Shown: piece after piece, positions 43,975 through 52,716 of the stretch
Numbering within the stretch: the stretch's first letter is position 1
Layout of the letters: each line of letters opens with the position of its first letter
The notes under the pieces: model-generated
The model's input: the letters and a program-made list of their open reading frames with translations, nothing else
Databases searched by the model: none
What the model was told of the DNA's origin: nothing
Program-made: the position numbers and the translations under genes
Assembly: GCF_041224415.1 (NCBI RefSeq)
Contig: NZ_JBGFFE010000008.1
Location: forward strand, 45,440 to 109,439
Reading direction: 5' to 3'
From: Clostridium_B lapidicellarium
GTDB lineage: Bacteria > Bacillota > Clostridia > Clostridiales > Clostridiaceae
DNA: 64,000 nucleotides

Positions 43975-45333
43975 TTGGCTGATATTCATAAATTCATGGA
44001 AGGCGGACATCGTTATGTGCTGGATGTAAATTCCGGGACGCTTCATGAAATAGATAAACTGGTATATGACATTTTGGATGACGATAAGCTGCCCGGTATA
44101 GAAGATACGTTGAAACTGCTTAAAAGCAGGTATAAAAAAGAAGATATTGTTGAGGCATATGGAGAAATAGAACAGTTAATTAAAAAAAATGTACTGTATT
44201 CAGATGATGTCTATGAAAATATTGCAGTGAAAAATGAAAATTCACCGTCTTTTATAAAAGCGCTGTGTTTAAATATTGCCCATGATTGCAATTTGAGATG
44301 TAAATATTGTTTTGCAGATAAGGGAGAATATAGAGGGCATAGAGAGCTCATGTCCGCAGATATAGGGAAAAAAGCCATTGATTTTGTCATAGAAAAGTCG
44401 GGACCCAGGAAGAATATAGAAGTAGATTTGTTTGGAGGGGAACCCCTTATGGCTTTTGATGCCATAAAGGAAATAGTTGATTATGCAAGGACTCAGGAAA
44501 AAATACATAATAAGAATATAAGATTTACTATGACTACGAATGCCACTCTTTTAAATGATGAAAGAATGGATTATTTGGATAAGAACATGGGAAATATAGT
44601 ATTGAGTATTGATGGAAGAAAAGAAGTAAATGACAGGGTAAGAGTGAGAATAGACGGAAGCGGAAGTTTTGACTCCATACTTCCCAAAATTAAAAAGATG
44701 GTAAAAATAAGGGACAAGTCTAAGCAGTATTATGCCAGGGGAACTTTCACAAGAAAGAATACTGATTTTTTCAAGGATATAAAATATCTTGCAGATGAAG
44801 GATTTGATGAAATATCCATAGAACCTGTGGTGCTTCCCGAAGATAACCCATTATCACTCAGGGAAGAAGATCTTCCTACTATTTACGAACAATATGATAA
44901 ATTGTATGAAGAAATGCTCTATAATGGAGGAAAGTTTAAATTTTATCATTTTAATATAGATATTACAGGAGGTCCCTGTGTATACAAGAGAATATCCGGC
45001 TGTGGAGCGGGACATGAATATGTGGCTGTAACTCCCAATGGCGACATATATCCCTGTCATCAGTTTGTAGGTAATGAAAATTTTAGAATGGGAAATTTGA
45101 GGGATTGGAACAATTTAAGGGAAGATATTGCTCAAAAATTCAAGGAAGCCCACATATATAATAAGCCCAAATGTAAAAGATGCTGGGCGAGATTTTACTG
45201 CAGCGGAGGGTGCCAGGCCAATAATTATAATTTTAATGGAAATATAAATGAACCCTATGAATTGGGCTGTAAAATGCAAAAAAAGAGAATTGAATGTGCA
45301 ATTGCACTTAAAGCCAGAGCTGTGGAAAAATAG
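43975..45333 (+). CDS. scfB: SCIFF peptide maturase (radical SAM/SPASM)
   Basis: A 452-aa radical-SAM enzyme that forms the thioether bridge in the SCIFF peptide. An N-terminal RiPP recognition-like region (about residues 1-90) precedes the SAM cluster Cys105-x3-Cys109-x2-Cys112 (CNLRCKYC). FGGEPLMAFD and TTNATLL are also standard. The SPASM domain at the C-terminus carries CGAGHEY, YPCHQFVG and CKRCWARFYCSGGC, binding two auxiliary clusters. The start is TTG 43975 with AGGAGGG upstream. Confidence 0.95.
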   Translation: MADIHKFMEGGHRYVLDVNSGTLHEIDKLVYDILDDDKLPGIEDTLKLLKSRYKKEDIVEAYGEIEQLIKKNVLYSDDVYENIAVKNENSPSFIKALCLNIAHDCNLRCKYCFADKGEYRGHRELMSADIGKKAIDFVIEKSGPRKNIEVDLFGGEPLMAFDAIKEIVDYARTQEKIHNKNIRFTMTTNATLLNDERMDYLDKNMGNIVLSIDGRKEVNDRVRVRIDGSGSFDSILPKIKKMVKIRDKSKQYYARGTFTRKNTDFFKDIKYLADEGFDEISIEPVVLPEDNPLSLREEDLPTIYEQYDKLYEEMLYNGGKFKFYHFNIDITGGPCVYKRISGCGAGHEYVAVTPNGDIYPCHQFVGNENFRMGNLRDWNNLREDIAQKFKEAHIYNKPKCKRCWARFYCSGGCQANNYNFNGNINEPYELGCKMQKKRIECAIALKARAVEK

Positions 45334-45336
45334 CTA

Positions 45337-45365
45337 TTGACGGTATTTTTTTTAAGTAATATAAT
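45337..45365 (+). promoter_or_regulatory. Sigma-A promoter of secDF
   Basis: TTGACG (45337-45342) and a perfect TATAAT (45360-45365) are separated by 17 bases, 58 bases before secD. Confidence 0.7.
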
Positions 45366-45422
45366 TTCTAGTGTAGATTGTTGTAAAAAATAGTATTTAT
45401 TTACGGGTTGAGGAGGATAAAG

Positions 45423-46712
45423 ATGAGATCTAAGGCAAAAACTAAGGTGAAAAGTACCATAGTTTTCTTCCTGTGCGTAATTTTAATAGGTTTTTTAGCT
45501 TATTCGGGAATATACGGGATAACTTTTGGAGGATACAAACTTAAGCCTTTCAGCGAAGTGATAAACAGGGGTCTTGATCTTCAAGGCGGGGTTTCTGTCC
45601 TTGAGGAAATTCAAGGGAATAATGTAGATCAAAAAACCATGGACAGGACAGTCGAGCTTTTGTCTATGAGAGTTAATAAATTAGGGGTAAGTGAAACAGT
45701 AGTTGCCAGGGAAGGTCAGAAAAGAATAAGAATTGATATACCGGGAAAATTTGATGCAAAAGAAGTAATAGATGGTGTGGCAAAGACCGGTGAACTCAAA
45801 TTCGTAGGGCCTGACAAAAAAACCATACTTACAGGGAAAGACGTGAAAGATGCTACTGCTTCCGTTGATTCTACAAATGGGAATCAAGCTGTAATAAACT
45901 TGGAATTGAATCAGCAGGGAGCCAAAAAGTTTTCAAATGCCACTCAAAAATTTATGGGGCAGACGATTGCAATTTATCTGGATAATGAAAAACTTACTGA
46001 ACCGAGAGTAGATGCACATATAACCGATGGAAGGGCCATTATAAGCGGCAAGAACCAAACATTAAAGGAGGCACAGAGGCAGGCTAATCTGATAAAATCC
46101 GGGGCACTTCCAGTCACGGTAAAACCGGTGCAGGTCAAAACCATAGGAGCTTCTTTGGGTTCAAATGTTCTTCCGCTCAGTTTGCTGGCAGGTAAAATTG
46201 GTATAGGGCTTGTTATGCTGTTTATGATTTTGTATTATAGACTGCCGGGACTTATAGCAGACATAGCGCTTACCCTGTATGTATATTTAGTTTTGCTGGC
46301 TTTTGCCACTGTAAATGTGACCCTTACGCTGGCGGGTATCGCAGCATTTCTTTTGACGGTTGGAATGGCAGTGGATGCCAATATACTCATATTTGAAAGA
46401 ACTAAAGAAGAACTGAAAAGCGGCAGGACGGTCAAAGCTTCTGTGGATGCAGGTTTTCGAAGGGCCATGAGCTCAATCCTGGATTCCAATATTACGTCCA
46501 TTATCTGCGGGTTTGTACTTTATAATGTGGGAACAGGTTCCGTGAAAGGGTTTGCTCTTACCCTGATTATAGGTGTGGTTTTGAGCATGTTTACTGCAGT
46601 AACTGTAACTAGAACCCTTATGAAATTGGTGGCCAACATGGGATGGTTCAACAATAAGAAAACTATTGGGACTTTTGGCGTACATGATTTTAGAAAGGGG
46701 TTAGTAAAATAA
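45423..46712 (+). CDS. secD: Protein translocase subunit SecD
   Basis: An RND-type membrane protein of 429 aa that uses the proton gradient to pull proteins out of the SecYEG channel. RGLDLQGGVSVL marks the P1 domain after the first helix, and a cluster of five helices at the C-terminus carries GMAVDANILIFERTKEE. The periplasmic-type domain is shorter than in E. coli, as usual in Firmicutes. ATG 45423 is chosen because AGGAGG at 45411-45416 is spaced for it. secF starts 1 base after the stop. Confidence 0.95.
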   Translation: MRSKAKTKVKSTIVFFLCVILIGFLAYSGIYGITFGGYKLKPFSEVINRGLDLQGGVSVLEEIQGNNVDQKTMDRTVELLSMRVNKLGVSETVVAREGQKRIRIDIPGKFDAKEVIDGVAKTGELKFVGPDKKTILTGKDVKDATASVDSTNGNQAVINLELNQQGAKKFSNATQKFMGQTIAIYLDNEKLTEPRVDAHITDGRAIISGKNQTLKEAQRQANLIKSGALPVTVKPVQVKTIGASLGSNVLPLSLLAGKIGIGLVMLFMILYYRLPGLIADIALTLYVYLVLLAFATVNVTLTLAGIAAFLLTVGMAVDANILIFERTKEELKSGRTVKASVDAGFRRAMSSILDSNITSIICGFVLYNVGTGSVKGFALTLIIGVVLSMFTAVTVTRTLMKLVANMGWFNNKKTIGTFGVHDFRKGLVK

Positions 46713-46713
46713 T

Positions 46714-47595
46714 ATGAGTGGTATATATAAAATTGTTGAAAAAAGAAAAATATGGTTTACTATTTCCCTTATAATAATTGTAATTGGAATATTTACTATG
46801 GCGACAAAAGGATTGGAATATGGACTGGATTTTAAGGGCGGCACCATAATAGAGATAAATTTGGGGACCGATTTTAATAAGGCGGATGTTGACAATATAA
46901 TAAAAAAATACTCCAGTGATTTTCAATCCAATAAGGCCAATGATAAATCCATTACTATAAAGGCCACTTCTCTCACAAACAATGAAGTGAGCGGAATTAT
47001 AAAAAATGTTAAGGCCAAGTATAAGAAAAGCAGTGTGACGAATCAGGAAAATATAGGGGCCGTCATAGGAAAGGAAACCAGGGTTAAAGCTTTGGAAGCC
47101 CTTGTAATAGCAATAGCAGCCATGTTTATATACATAGGTATAAGATTTGAGTTCAGCTTTGGTATGGCAGCTATTATATCTCTGGTTCACAATGTACTTG
47201 TAATGCTGTCAGTGTATGCAGTGCTTAGGGTTTCCATAGATTCCAATTTCATAGCGGCAGCTCTTACGGTCATAGGTTATTCAATACATGATACCATAGT
47301 TGTTTTTGATAGAATAAGAGAAAACCGCAAGTATATGAGAAGGGCGGATCCTATAATTGTCGCAGATGCAAGTGTCACGCAGACTCTGGCGAGATCTATA
47401 AATACTGTGCTCACTGTTGTAATAACATTGACTTCTGTATACGTACTGGTTCCTTCGGTAAGGGTCTTTTCAGAACCTATTTTGATAGGTGTGATTACAG
47501 GATGCTATTCATCTATATGTATAGCCAGTCCGTCATGGGTACTGATAAAAAGGCACATGCTGAAAAAAGGGAAAAAATCGCGTGAAGTTACATAG
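46714..47595 (+). CDS. secF: Protein translocase subunit SecF
   Basis: The 293-aa partner of SecD with six membrane segments. GLDFKGGTIIEI follows the first helix, and GYSIHDTIVVFDRIREN is the conserved transmembrane 4 region. It starts 1 base after secD, so the two are translationally coupled. A strong terminator follows at 47637, ending the secDF unit. Confidence 0.95.
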   Translation: MSGIYKIVEKRKIWFTISLIIIVIGIFTMATKGLEYGLDFKGGTIIEINLGTDFNKADVDNIIKKYSSDFQSNKANDKSITIKATSLTNNEVSGIIKNVKAKYKKSSVTNQENIGAVIGKETRVKALEALVIAIAAMFIYIGIRFEFSFGMAAIISLVHNVLVMLSVYAVLRVSIDSNFIAAALTVIGYSIHDTIVVFDRIRENRKYMRRADPIIVADASVTQTLARSINTVLTVVITLTSVYVLVPSVRVFSEPILIGVITGCYSSICIASPSWVLIKRHMLKKGKKSREVT

Positions 47596-47636
47596 ATGAC
47601 AGTTTAATATTTACGTTCTATATGATAAAATAAAAG

Positions 47637-47668
47637 ATCTAGAGTATATTGAAACTCTGGATTTTTTT
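47637..47668 (+). terminator. Rho-independent terminator after secF
   Basis: A 9-bp stem (47637-47645 with 47654-47662, one G-U pair) with an 8-base loop runs straight into a tract of seven T residues (47662-47668). Confidence 0.85.
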
Positions 47669-47757
47669 ATTGTAGAAAATCTAGTTATATTGTATTTGTA
47701 ATAGAAGACAATATCATTTATAATAAAAGTGCTTTCGATAAGTTTGGAGGTTTTATT

Positions 47758-48606
47758 ATGGAGATACAAAAAGAAAATATGCAGCATTTTGATTTTTTGG
47801 GCATGAAAGATCCTTTTCTCTTGAAAAATATGGGGGAAGCTCTAAGAAGAATAATAAGAGCTGTAAATGAAAGAGAAAAAATAGTGATCTACGGCACCTG
47901 CGATTTAGATGGTATAACTTCAGTATCCTTGCTGCTGCTTGTGCTCAAATATCTAAATGCAGATGTGGAATATTTTATATCCGATGAAATTGATAATTTT
48001 GACATGAACTCGGATATAATAGAAAATTACATAAAATTTTTAGGTACCAAACTTATAATAACTACAGGATGTGGAATAAATTCCATTTCTCAAATGGAAC
48101 TGTGCGAAAATCTGGGAATTGACGTCATAGTTACGGATTATCATAGGGGAGAAGAAATTTTACCGAAAACCATTATTGTAGATCCAAATCTAAGACAGTG
48201 TACGTACCCTTATAAAGATCTGACTGCCGTAGGGGTGACTTTTAAATTGTGTCAGGCTATATCCATGTATTATGAGATGAAATGCATAGGAAATTATCTA
48301 GATCTCGTGGCACTTGGGATTATTTCAAAGGGAGTAGATATAAGCGGTGAAAATAGAATTATGGTAAATCAAGGTATGTATTGTATAAATTATACCGACA
48401 ATTATGGATTGAAGGCACTGCTTAAGATAAATGGAATTTCCAATGTGAACAGGGAAAGCATATATGAACTTTCCAATAGAATGACGTGTTCAATTAAAAA
48501 TAAAAGATATATAGATAATGCCAGTATCATAGTGGAACTGTTTACGACAGAAAGCATGGATAGGGCAGAACAGATAGCCAAATATTTAAAATATGAGATT
48601 GTATAG
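47758..48606 (+). CDS. RecJ-like DHH protein, truncated and catalytically degenerate
   Basis: A 282-aa protein occupying the place between secF and apt where clostridia often carry the 5'-3' exonuclease gene recJ (560 aa or more). The RecJ scaffold is clear: VIYGTCDLDGITS, LIITTGCGINSI, VIVTDYHRGEE, VDPN, DLTAVGVTFKL, YLDLVALG and GENR. The metal-binding residues are not: the DYDVDG motif has become TCDLDG, the Asp of VDCG is Gly104, DHH is DYH (Tyr128), and the ADVVPL aspartate is replaced in SKGVDI. The DHHA1 and OB domains are missing. It is therefore probably not a nuclease; a structural or regulatory role, or decay, are possible. Confidence 0.75.
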   Translation: MEIQKENMQHFDFLGMKDPFLLKNMGEALRRIIRAVNEREKIVIYGTCDLDGITSVSLLLLVLKYLNADVEYFISDEIDNFDMNSDIIENYIKFLGTKLIITTGCGINSISQMELCENLGIDVIVTDYHRGEEILPKTIIVDPNLRQCTYPYKDLTAVGVTFKLCQAISMYYEMKCIGNYLDLVALGIISKGVDISGENRIMVNQGMYCINYTDNYGLKALLKINGISNVNRESIYELSNRMTCSIKNKRYIDNASIIVELFTTESMDRAEQIAKYLKYEIV

Positions 48607-48732
48607 GTTATATTTTGTGACTTGAATGTTTGTCAATGTTTAATATATAATTATAGAATAGAGGGAGTCATTTGAGTTGGGGTTAAAAATCAATTGTAAA
48701 ATAATAATAAGTTATCTTGAGGGGGAGTACAA

Positions 48733-49251
48733 GTGGATCTAAAGAACAGCATAAGGGTGATAGAAGGGTTTCCAAAGAAGGGAATTAGTTTTAAAGATGT
48801 AACTACATTGCTTAAAGATAAGGATGCTTTTAGATATACTGTAGATAAAATGTCGTCCTATCTTGAAAAAAAGAATGTAGACATAGTAGTAGGGCCTGAG
48901 GCAAGGGGTTTTTTATTTGGAGCACCAATAGCCTATAATATCGGGGCGGGCTTTGTACCTGTCAGGAAAAAGGGAAAATTGCCCTGTGATACTTTAAAAG
49001 TGACTTATTCTCTGGAATATGGTACTGATGAACTGGAAATGCACAAGGATGCGGTAAGACCGGGAGAAAGAGTTGCAATAGTTGACGATTTGCTTGCAAC
49101 AGGAGGCACTACTCATTCTGTTGCTAAATTGGTGGAAGAAGCAGGAGGAATAATTGTAACTATAGGATTTGTAATAGAATTGACTGATCTTAAGGGAAGA
49201 GAAAAGTTGAAAGGTTACGATATCAATTCCCTGGTTCAATACAATATTTAA
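48733..49251 (+). CDS. apt: Adenine phosphoribosyltransferase
   Basis: Salvages adenine to AMP with PRPP. The 172-aa protein has GISFKDVTTLL, GPEARGFLFGAPIAY, the core PRPP motif VAIVDDLLATGGTT and LEYGTDELEMHKDA, all standard. The start is a GTG at 48733 after GAGGGGGAG. A TAGAAT-like -10 with TTGTCA 18 bases upstream lies at about 48630-48660. relA follows, separated by a small hairpin. Confidence 0.96.
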   Translation: MDLKNSIRVIEGFPKKGISFKDVTTLLKDKDAFRYTVDKMSSYLEKKNVDIVVGPEARGFLFGAPIAYNIGAGFVPVRKKGKLPCDTLKVTYSLEYGTDELEMHKDAVRPGERVAIVDDLLATGGTTHSVAKLVEEAGGIIVTIGFVIELTDLKGREKLKGYDINSLVQYNI

Positions 49252-49310
49252 ACTTTGCTCATTTTAAATTGAAAGTTTTGATAGTATATAATATAATGTT
49301 AATAAAAAAT

Positions 49311-49337
49311 AATGGCTGGTTTAGTAGACCAGCCATT
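49311..49337 (+). terminator. Hairpin between apt and relA (attenuator or weak terminator)
   Basis: A 10-bp perfect inverted repeat (49311-49320 with 49328-49337), 7-base loop, A-rich before and GATTTTA after. The in-frame ATG at 49312 lies inside it and is rejected as the relA start. Confidence 0.6.
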
Positions 49338-49356
49338 GATTTTAGGGAGTATCGGT

Positions 49357-51531
49357 ATGTTAGAACGATTAATGGAATTAATAGATAAAAATTGTAATAA
49401 TGTAGATAAAGATATGGTTAAAAAAGCATATTATTTTGCCGATAAAGCCCATAAAAGGCAAAAGAGAGAGTCGGGAGAGCCCTATATAGTGCATCCTGTA
49501 GAAGTAGCCTGTATATTGGCGGAAATGGGATTAGACACAGGTACCATAGTGGCAGGACTCCTGCACGATGTCATTGAAGATACCAATTTTAGCCATGAAG
49601 ATGTGAGCAGGGAATTCAGCCCTGAAGTGGCAAATTTAGTAGAGGGTGTTACTAAACTTGGGAAGATAGAATATAAAACCAAAGAAGAGCAGCAGGCCGA
49701 TAATGTCAGAAAAATGCTGCTTGCCATGGCAGATGACATCAGGGTTATATTGATAAAATTGGCGGATAGACTTCACAATATGAGAACGCTCAAATATTTG
49801 CCGGTGGAAAAACAAAGGGAAAAGGCAAAGGAAACCTTTGATATATATGCTCCCCTGGCCCATAGACTGGGAATGTCCAAAATTAAATGGGAACTGGAAG
49901 ATCTGGCTTTTAGATATATAAATCAAAATGAATACTATTTTATAGTGAGGAAAATTGCTGAAAAAAGGGTTGAAAGAGAAAAGTATATACAGCAGATAAT
50001 AAAACAATTAAAAGAAAATTTAAAGAAATCCGGCATAGATGCCGAAATTGAAGGCAGACCAAAGCATTTTTACAGCATTTACAGAAAAATGGTAAAAAAG
50101 AATAAGACCATAGATCAAATTTTTGATTTAACTGCCGTGAGGATTATAGTGGATACTGTAAAGGACTGCTATGCATCTCTTGGAATAGTTCACACCATAT
50201 ATAAGCCTATACCGGGAAGGTTCAAAGATTATATTGCCATGCCTAAACCAAACATGTATCAATCACTGCATACCACGGTTATCGGACCTCAGGGGAAACC
50301 TTTCGAGATACAGATAAGAACTTTCGAAATGCACAAAACCGCAGAATATGGTATAGCAGCTCACTGGAAATATAAAGAGGGAGTTGAAACCGAGGACGAT
50401 ATTGACAAAAAGCTCACCTGGCTCAGGGAAATGCTGGAATGGCAGAAAGAAACTTCCGATGCAGAAGAATTTATGGAGAGATTCAAGATAGATCTGTTTT
50501 CAGACGAGGTTTTTGTATTTACCCCCAAAGGCAAAGTTATAAATTTACCCTATGATGCAACTCCTATTGATTTTGCCTATAAGATACATACGGATATAGG
50601 AAACAGCTGTGTCGGCGCAAAGGTAAATGGAAAGATGGTACCTCTGGATTATCACCTGAAGACGGGAGAAATTGTGGAAGTACTTGTGTCCAGTAGTCCC
50701 AAGGGTCCTAGCATTGATTGGCTGAATGTAGTTAAAAGCAACCAGGCCAAGAGCAAGATAAGATCCTGGTTCAAAAAGGCTAAAAAAGAGGAAAATACTT
50801 TGAAGGGTAAAGAACTTCTGGAAAAAGAGGCCAAAAAACAGGGATGTAATTTTGGAGAAATTGCAAAGGGCGAAATAGTGAATGCTGTACTGAAGAAATA
50901 TAATATGAATTCTATAGATGATCTGTATGCTTCTGTAGGAGTTGGAAGTGTTAATCTTTCTACCATAGTTTTGAAAATGAAAGATATGTATAATCAGACC
51001 TCCAAAATGGGCATTGAGGATTGGAAGAAACTGAAAGATAAGTTGGATAAAATTACGAATAAACCTCATAAAAGGTATAAGAAATCACCGGGAGTGATTG
51101 TGAAGGGTGAAACCAATGTACTTGTTAGGTTCGCAAAATGCTGCAATCCGGTGCCCGGTGATCCTATAATAGGCTATATAACCAAGGGAAGAGGAGTTTC
51201 CATTCACAGAAAGGACTGCAGAAATGTGGACTTTTTGTTAAAAAACAAGGATAATAAGATAGTGGAGGTAAGCTGGGGCAGACCCAAGGGAGAATATATT
51301 GCCGAAATTAAAATAGAAGCTGAGGATAGACAGAAACTTTTATCAGAGTTAATGGACACTGTAAATGAAAGCAATATCGATCTCTATGCCATAAATGCCA
51401 AACCCATTAAAGATGGTATAGCCGTCATAAATATGAAATTAAAAATATCAAGTATCAATGAACTCAGGGATTTGATGAAAAAGTTGAGAAAGGTGAAAAA
51501 TGTCATTGGAGTTGAGAGAACGAAAAATTGA
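49357..51531 (+). CDS. relA: (p)ppGpp synthetase/hydrolase (RelA/SpoT homologue)
   Basis: A 724-aa bifunctional alarmone enzyme controlling the stringent response. The HD hydrolase domain is intact (HPVEVACILAEM, LLHDVIEDT, KLADRLHNMRTL). The synthetase domain has GRPKHFYSIYRKM and YQSLHTTVIGP. The TGS domain begins near VFVFTPKGKVINLP, and a zinc-finger/ACT region follows with RFAKCCNPVPGD. The start at 49357 is chosen over 49312 because AGGGAG (49344-49349) is spaced 7 bases before it. Confidence 0.96.
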   Translation: MLERLMELIDKNCNNVDKDMVKKAYYFADKAHKRQKRESGEPYIVHPVEVACILAEMGLDTGTIVAGLLHDVIEDTNFSHEDVSREFSPEVANLVEGVTKLGKIEYKTKEEQQADNVRKMLLAMADDIRVILIKLADRLHNMRTLKYLPVEKQREKAKETFDIYAPLAHRLGMSKIKWELEDLAFRYINQNEYYFIVRKIAEKRVEREKYIQQIIKQLKENLKKSGIDAEIEGRPKHFYSIYRKMVKKNKTIDQIFDLTAVRIIVDTVKDCYASLGIVHTIYKPIPGRFKDYIAMPKPNMYQSLHTTVIGPQGKPFEIQIRTFEMHKTAEYGIAAHWKYKEGVETEDDIDKKLTWLREMLEWQKETSDAEEFMERFKIDLFSDEVFVFTPKGKVINLPYDATPIDFAYKIHTDIGNSCVGAKVNGKMVPLDYHLKTGEIVEVLVSSSPKGPSIDWLNVVKSNQAKSKIRSWFKKAKKEENTLKGKELLEKEAKKQGCNFGEIAKGEIVNAVLKKYNMNSIDDLYASVGVGSVNLSTIVLKMKDMYNQTSKMGIEDWKKLKDKLDKITNKPHKRYKKSPGVIVKGETNVLVRFAKCCNPVPGDPIIGYITKGRGVSIHRKDCRNVDFLLKNKDNKIVEVSWGRPKGEYIAEIKIEAEDRQKLLSELMDTVNESNIDLYAINAKPIKDGIAVINMKLKISSINELRDLMKKLRKVKNVIGVERTKN

Positions 51532-51556
51532 TTATTAAGATTGAGGGGTGTGTTTA

Positions 51557-52006
51557 TTGCGAGCCGTAGTTCAAAGGGTAAAGAGCTCTAAAGTGGAAGT
51601 GGATGGACAGATCATAGGGGAGATAGGCGGAGGATTGAATGTACTTCTTGGCATATCTGTAAAAGATGCGGATGAGGATGTTATCTATATGAAAAATAAA
51701 ATACTGAATTTAAGGATATTTGAAGATGAAAATGGAAAGCTGAATAGATCTCTGCTGGATGTACAGGGGGAACTGCTTGTGATTTCACAGTTCACATTAT
51801 ATGGGGACTGCAGGAGGGGAAGAAGGCCAAGTTTTGTAAATGCCCTGTCGGGTGATAAAGCCCGGATTATATATGAAAAGTTTATAGATGAATGTAAAAA
51901 TTCAGTATGCAAAGTAGAAACTGGTAAATTTGGAGCGGATATGCTGGTCACTATAGAAAATGACGGTCCTGTGACTCTTATGATAGATAGTGAAAAAAAT
52001 TTTTAA
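51557..52006 (+). CDS. dtd: D-aminoacyl-tRNA deacylase
   Basis: Removes D-amino acids (and glycine) mischarged on tRNA. The 149-aa protein begins RAVVQRVKSSKV and has the catalytic SQFTLYGDCRRGRRPSF and the GPVTLMID cross-subunit motif. The TTG at 51557 gives the standard N-terminus and has GAGGGG 8 bases upstream; a GTG at 51548 is less well placed. It follows relA by 25 bases, an old Gram-positive gene pair. Confidence 0.96.
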   Translation: MRAVVQRVKSSKVEVDGQIIGEIGGGLNVLLGISVKDADEDVIYMKNKILNLRIFEDENGKLNRSLLDVQGELLVISQFTLYGDCRRGRRPSFVNALSGDKARIIYEKFIDECKNSVCKVETGKFGADMLVTIENDGPVTLMIDSEKNF

Positions 52007-52058
52007 ACACAATCAATTTGTCCAGAGAATCAATTTATGAATATAGGAGGGAAATTTT

Positions 52059-52664
52059 GTGAAATTAAGAAAATTAACTGTAGGAGTATATGCTGCGAAT
52101 TGTTATATATTGTCGGACGAAGATACTGATGAATGTGTGGTGATTGATCCTGGTGCAGATCTGGAGGATGTGATAAATGCAATAGATGATTCCAAATGTA
52201 AAGTCAAATATATATTGCTCACCCACGGCCATGCAGATCATACAGGTGCCTCAGAACAGGTAAGAAGCAGGTACAATGCCCCCATAGGAATAAATAAATC
52301 GGATTATGCCATGATGCAGAAAAAAGAGATTATGTACGGCACTATGTCAAAGGAACCGGATATTTATTTTAAGGATAACCAGATATTTGAAATTGGCAAT
52401 ATGAAGCTGAATGTCATATTTACACCGGGGCATACACCGGGGGGAGTTAGTTTTTTTGTAAAAGATCTGGTTTTTACCGGAGACACACTTTTTCAGGGTT
52501 CAGTTGGCAGGACTGATTTTCCGGGAGGAGATTTCAATGCAATCATTGACAGTGTGAAAAATAGACTTATGGCCCTTCCGGATGACACAAAGGTTCTTCC
52601 AGGACACGGACTTAAAAGTTCCATAGGTAAGGAGAAAATCTATAATCCATTTTTATCTGATTAG
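52059..52664 (+). CDS. MBL-fold metallo-hydrolase (glyoxalase II-like)
   Basis: A 201-aa cytoplasmic enzyme with the glyoxalase II fold: ANCYIL, VVIDPGAD, the two-metal site THGHADHTG, HTPGG, FTGDTLFQGSVGRTDFPGG and LPGHG. The family includes glyoxalase II and persulfide dioxygenase-like enzymes; the substrate cannot be told. The GTG start at 52059 is preceded by AGGAGGG. It sits between dtd and hemZ, a common clostridial arrangement. Confidence 0.9.
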   Translation: MKLRKLTVGVYAANCYILSDEDTDECVVIDPGADLEDVINAIDDSKCKVKYILLTHGHADHTGASEQVRSRYNAPIGINKSDYAMMQKKEIMYGTMSKEPDIYFKDNQIFEIGNMKLNVIFTPGHTPGGVSFFVKDLVFTGDTLFQGSVGRTDFPGGDFNAIIDSVKNRLMALPDDTKVLPGHGLKSSIGKEKIYNPFLSD

Positions 52665-52716
52665 GAAGGGAGTTTAATTGGCATTTTATTGTGTAATTAG
52701 TGCTTTTTAAGTTAAT

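Noticed and set aside
49312..49357. ATG at 49312 as the start of relA
   Set aside because: It sits inside a perfect hairpin without a ribosome site; ATG 49357 has AGGGAG at the right distance.
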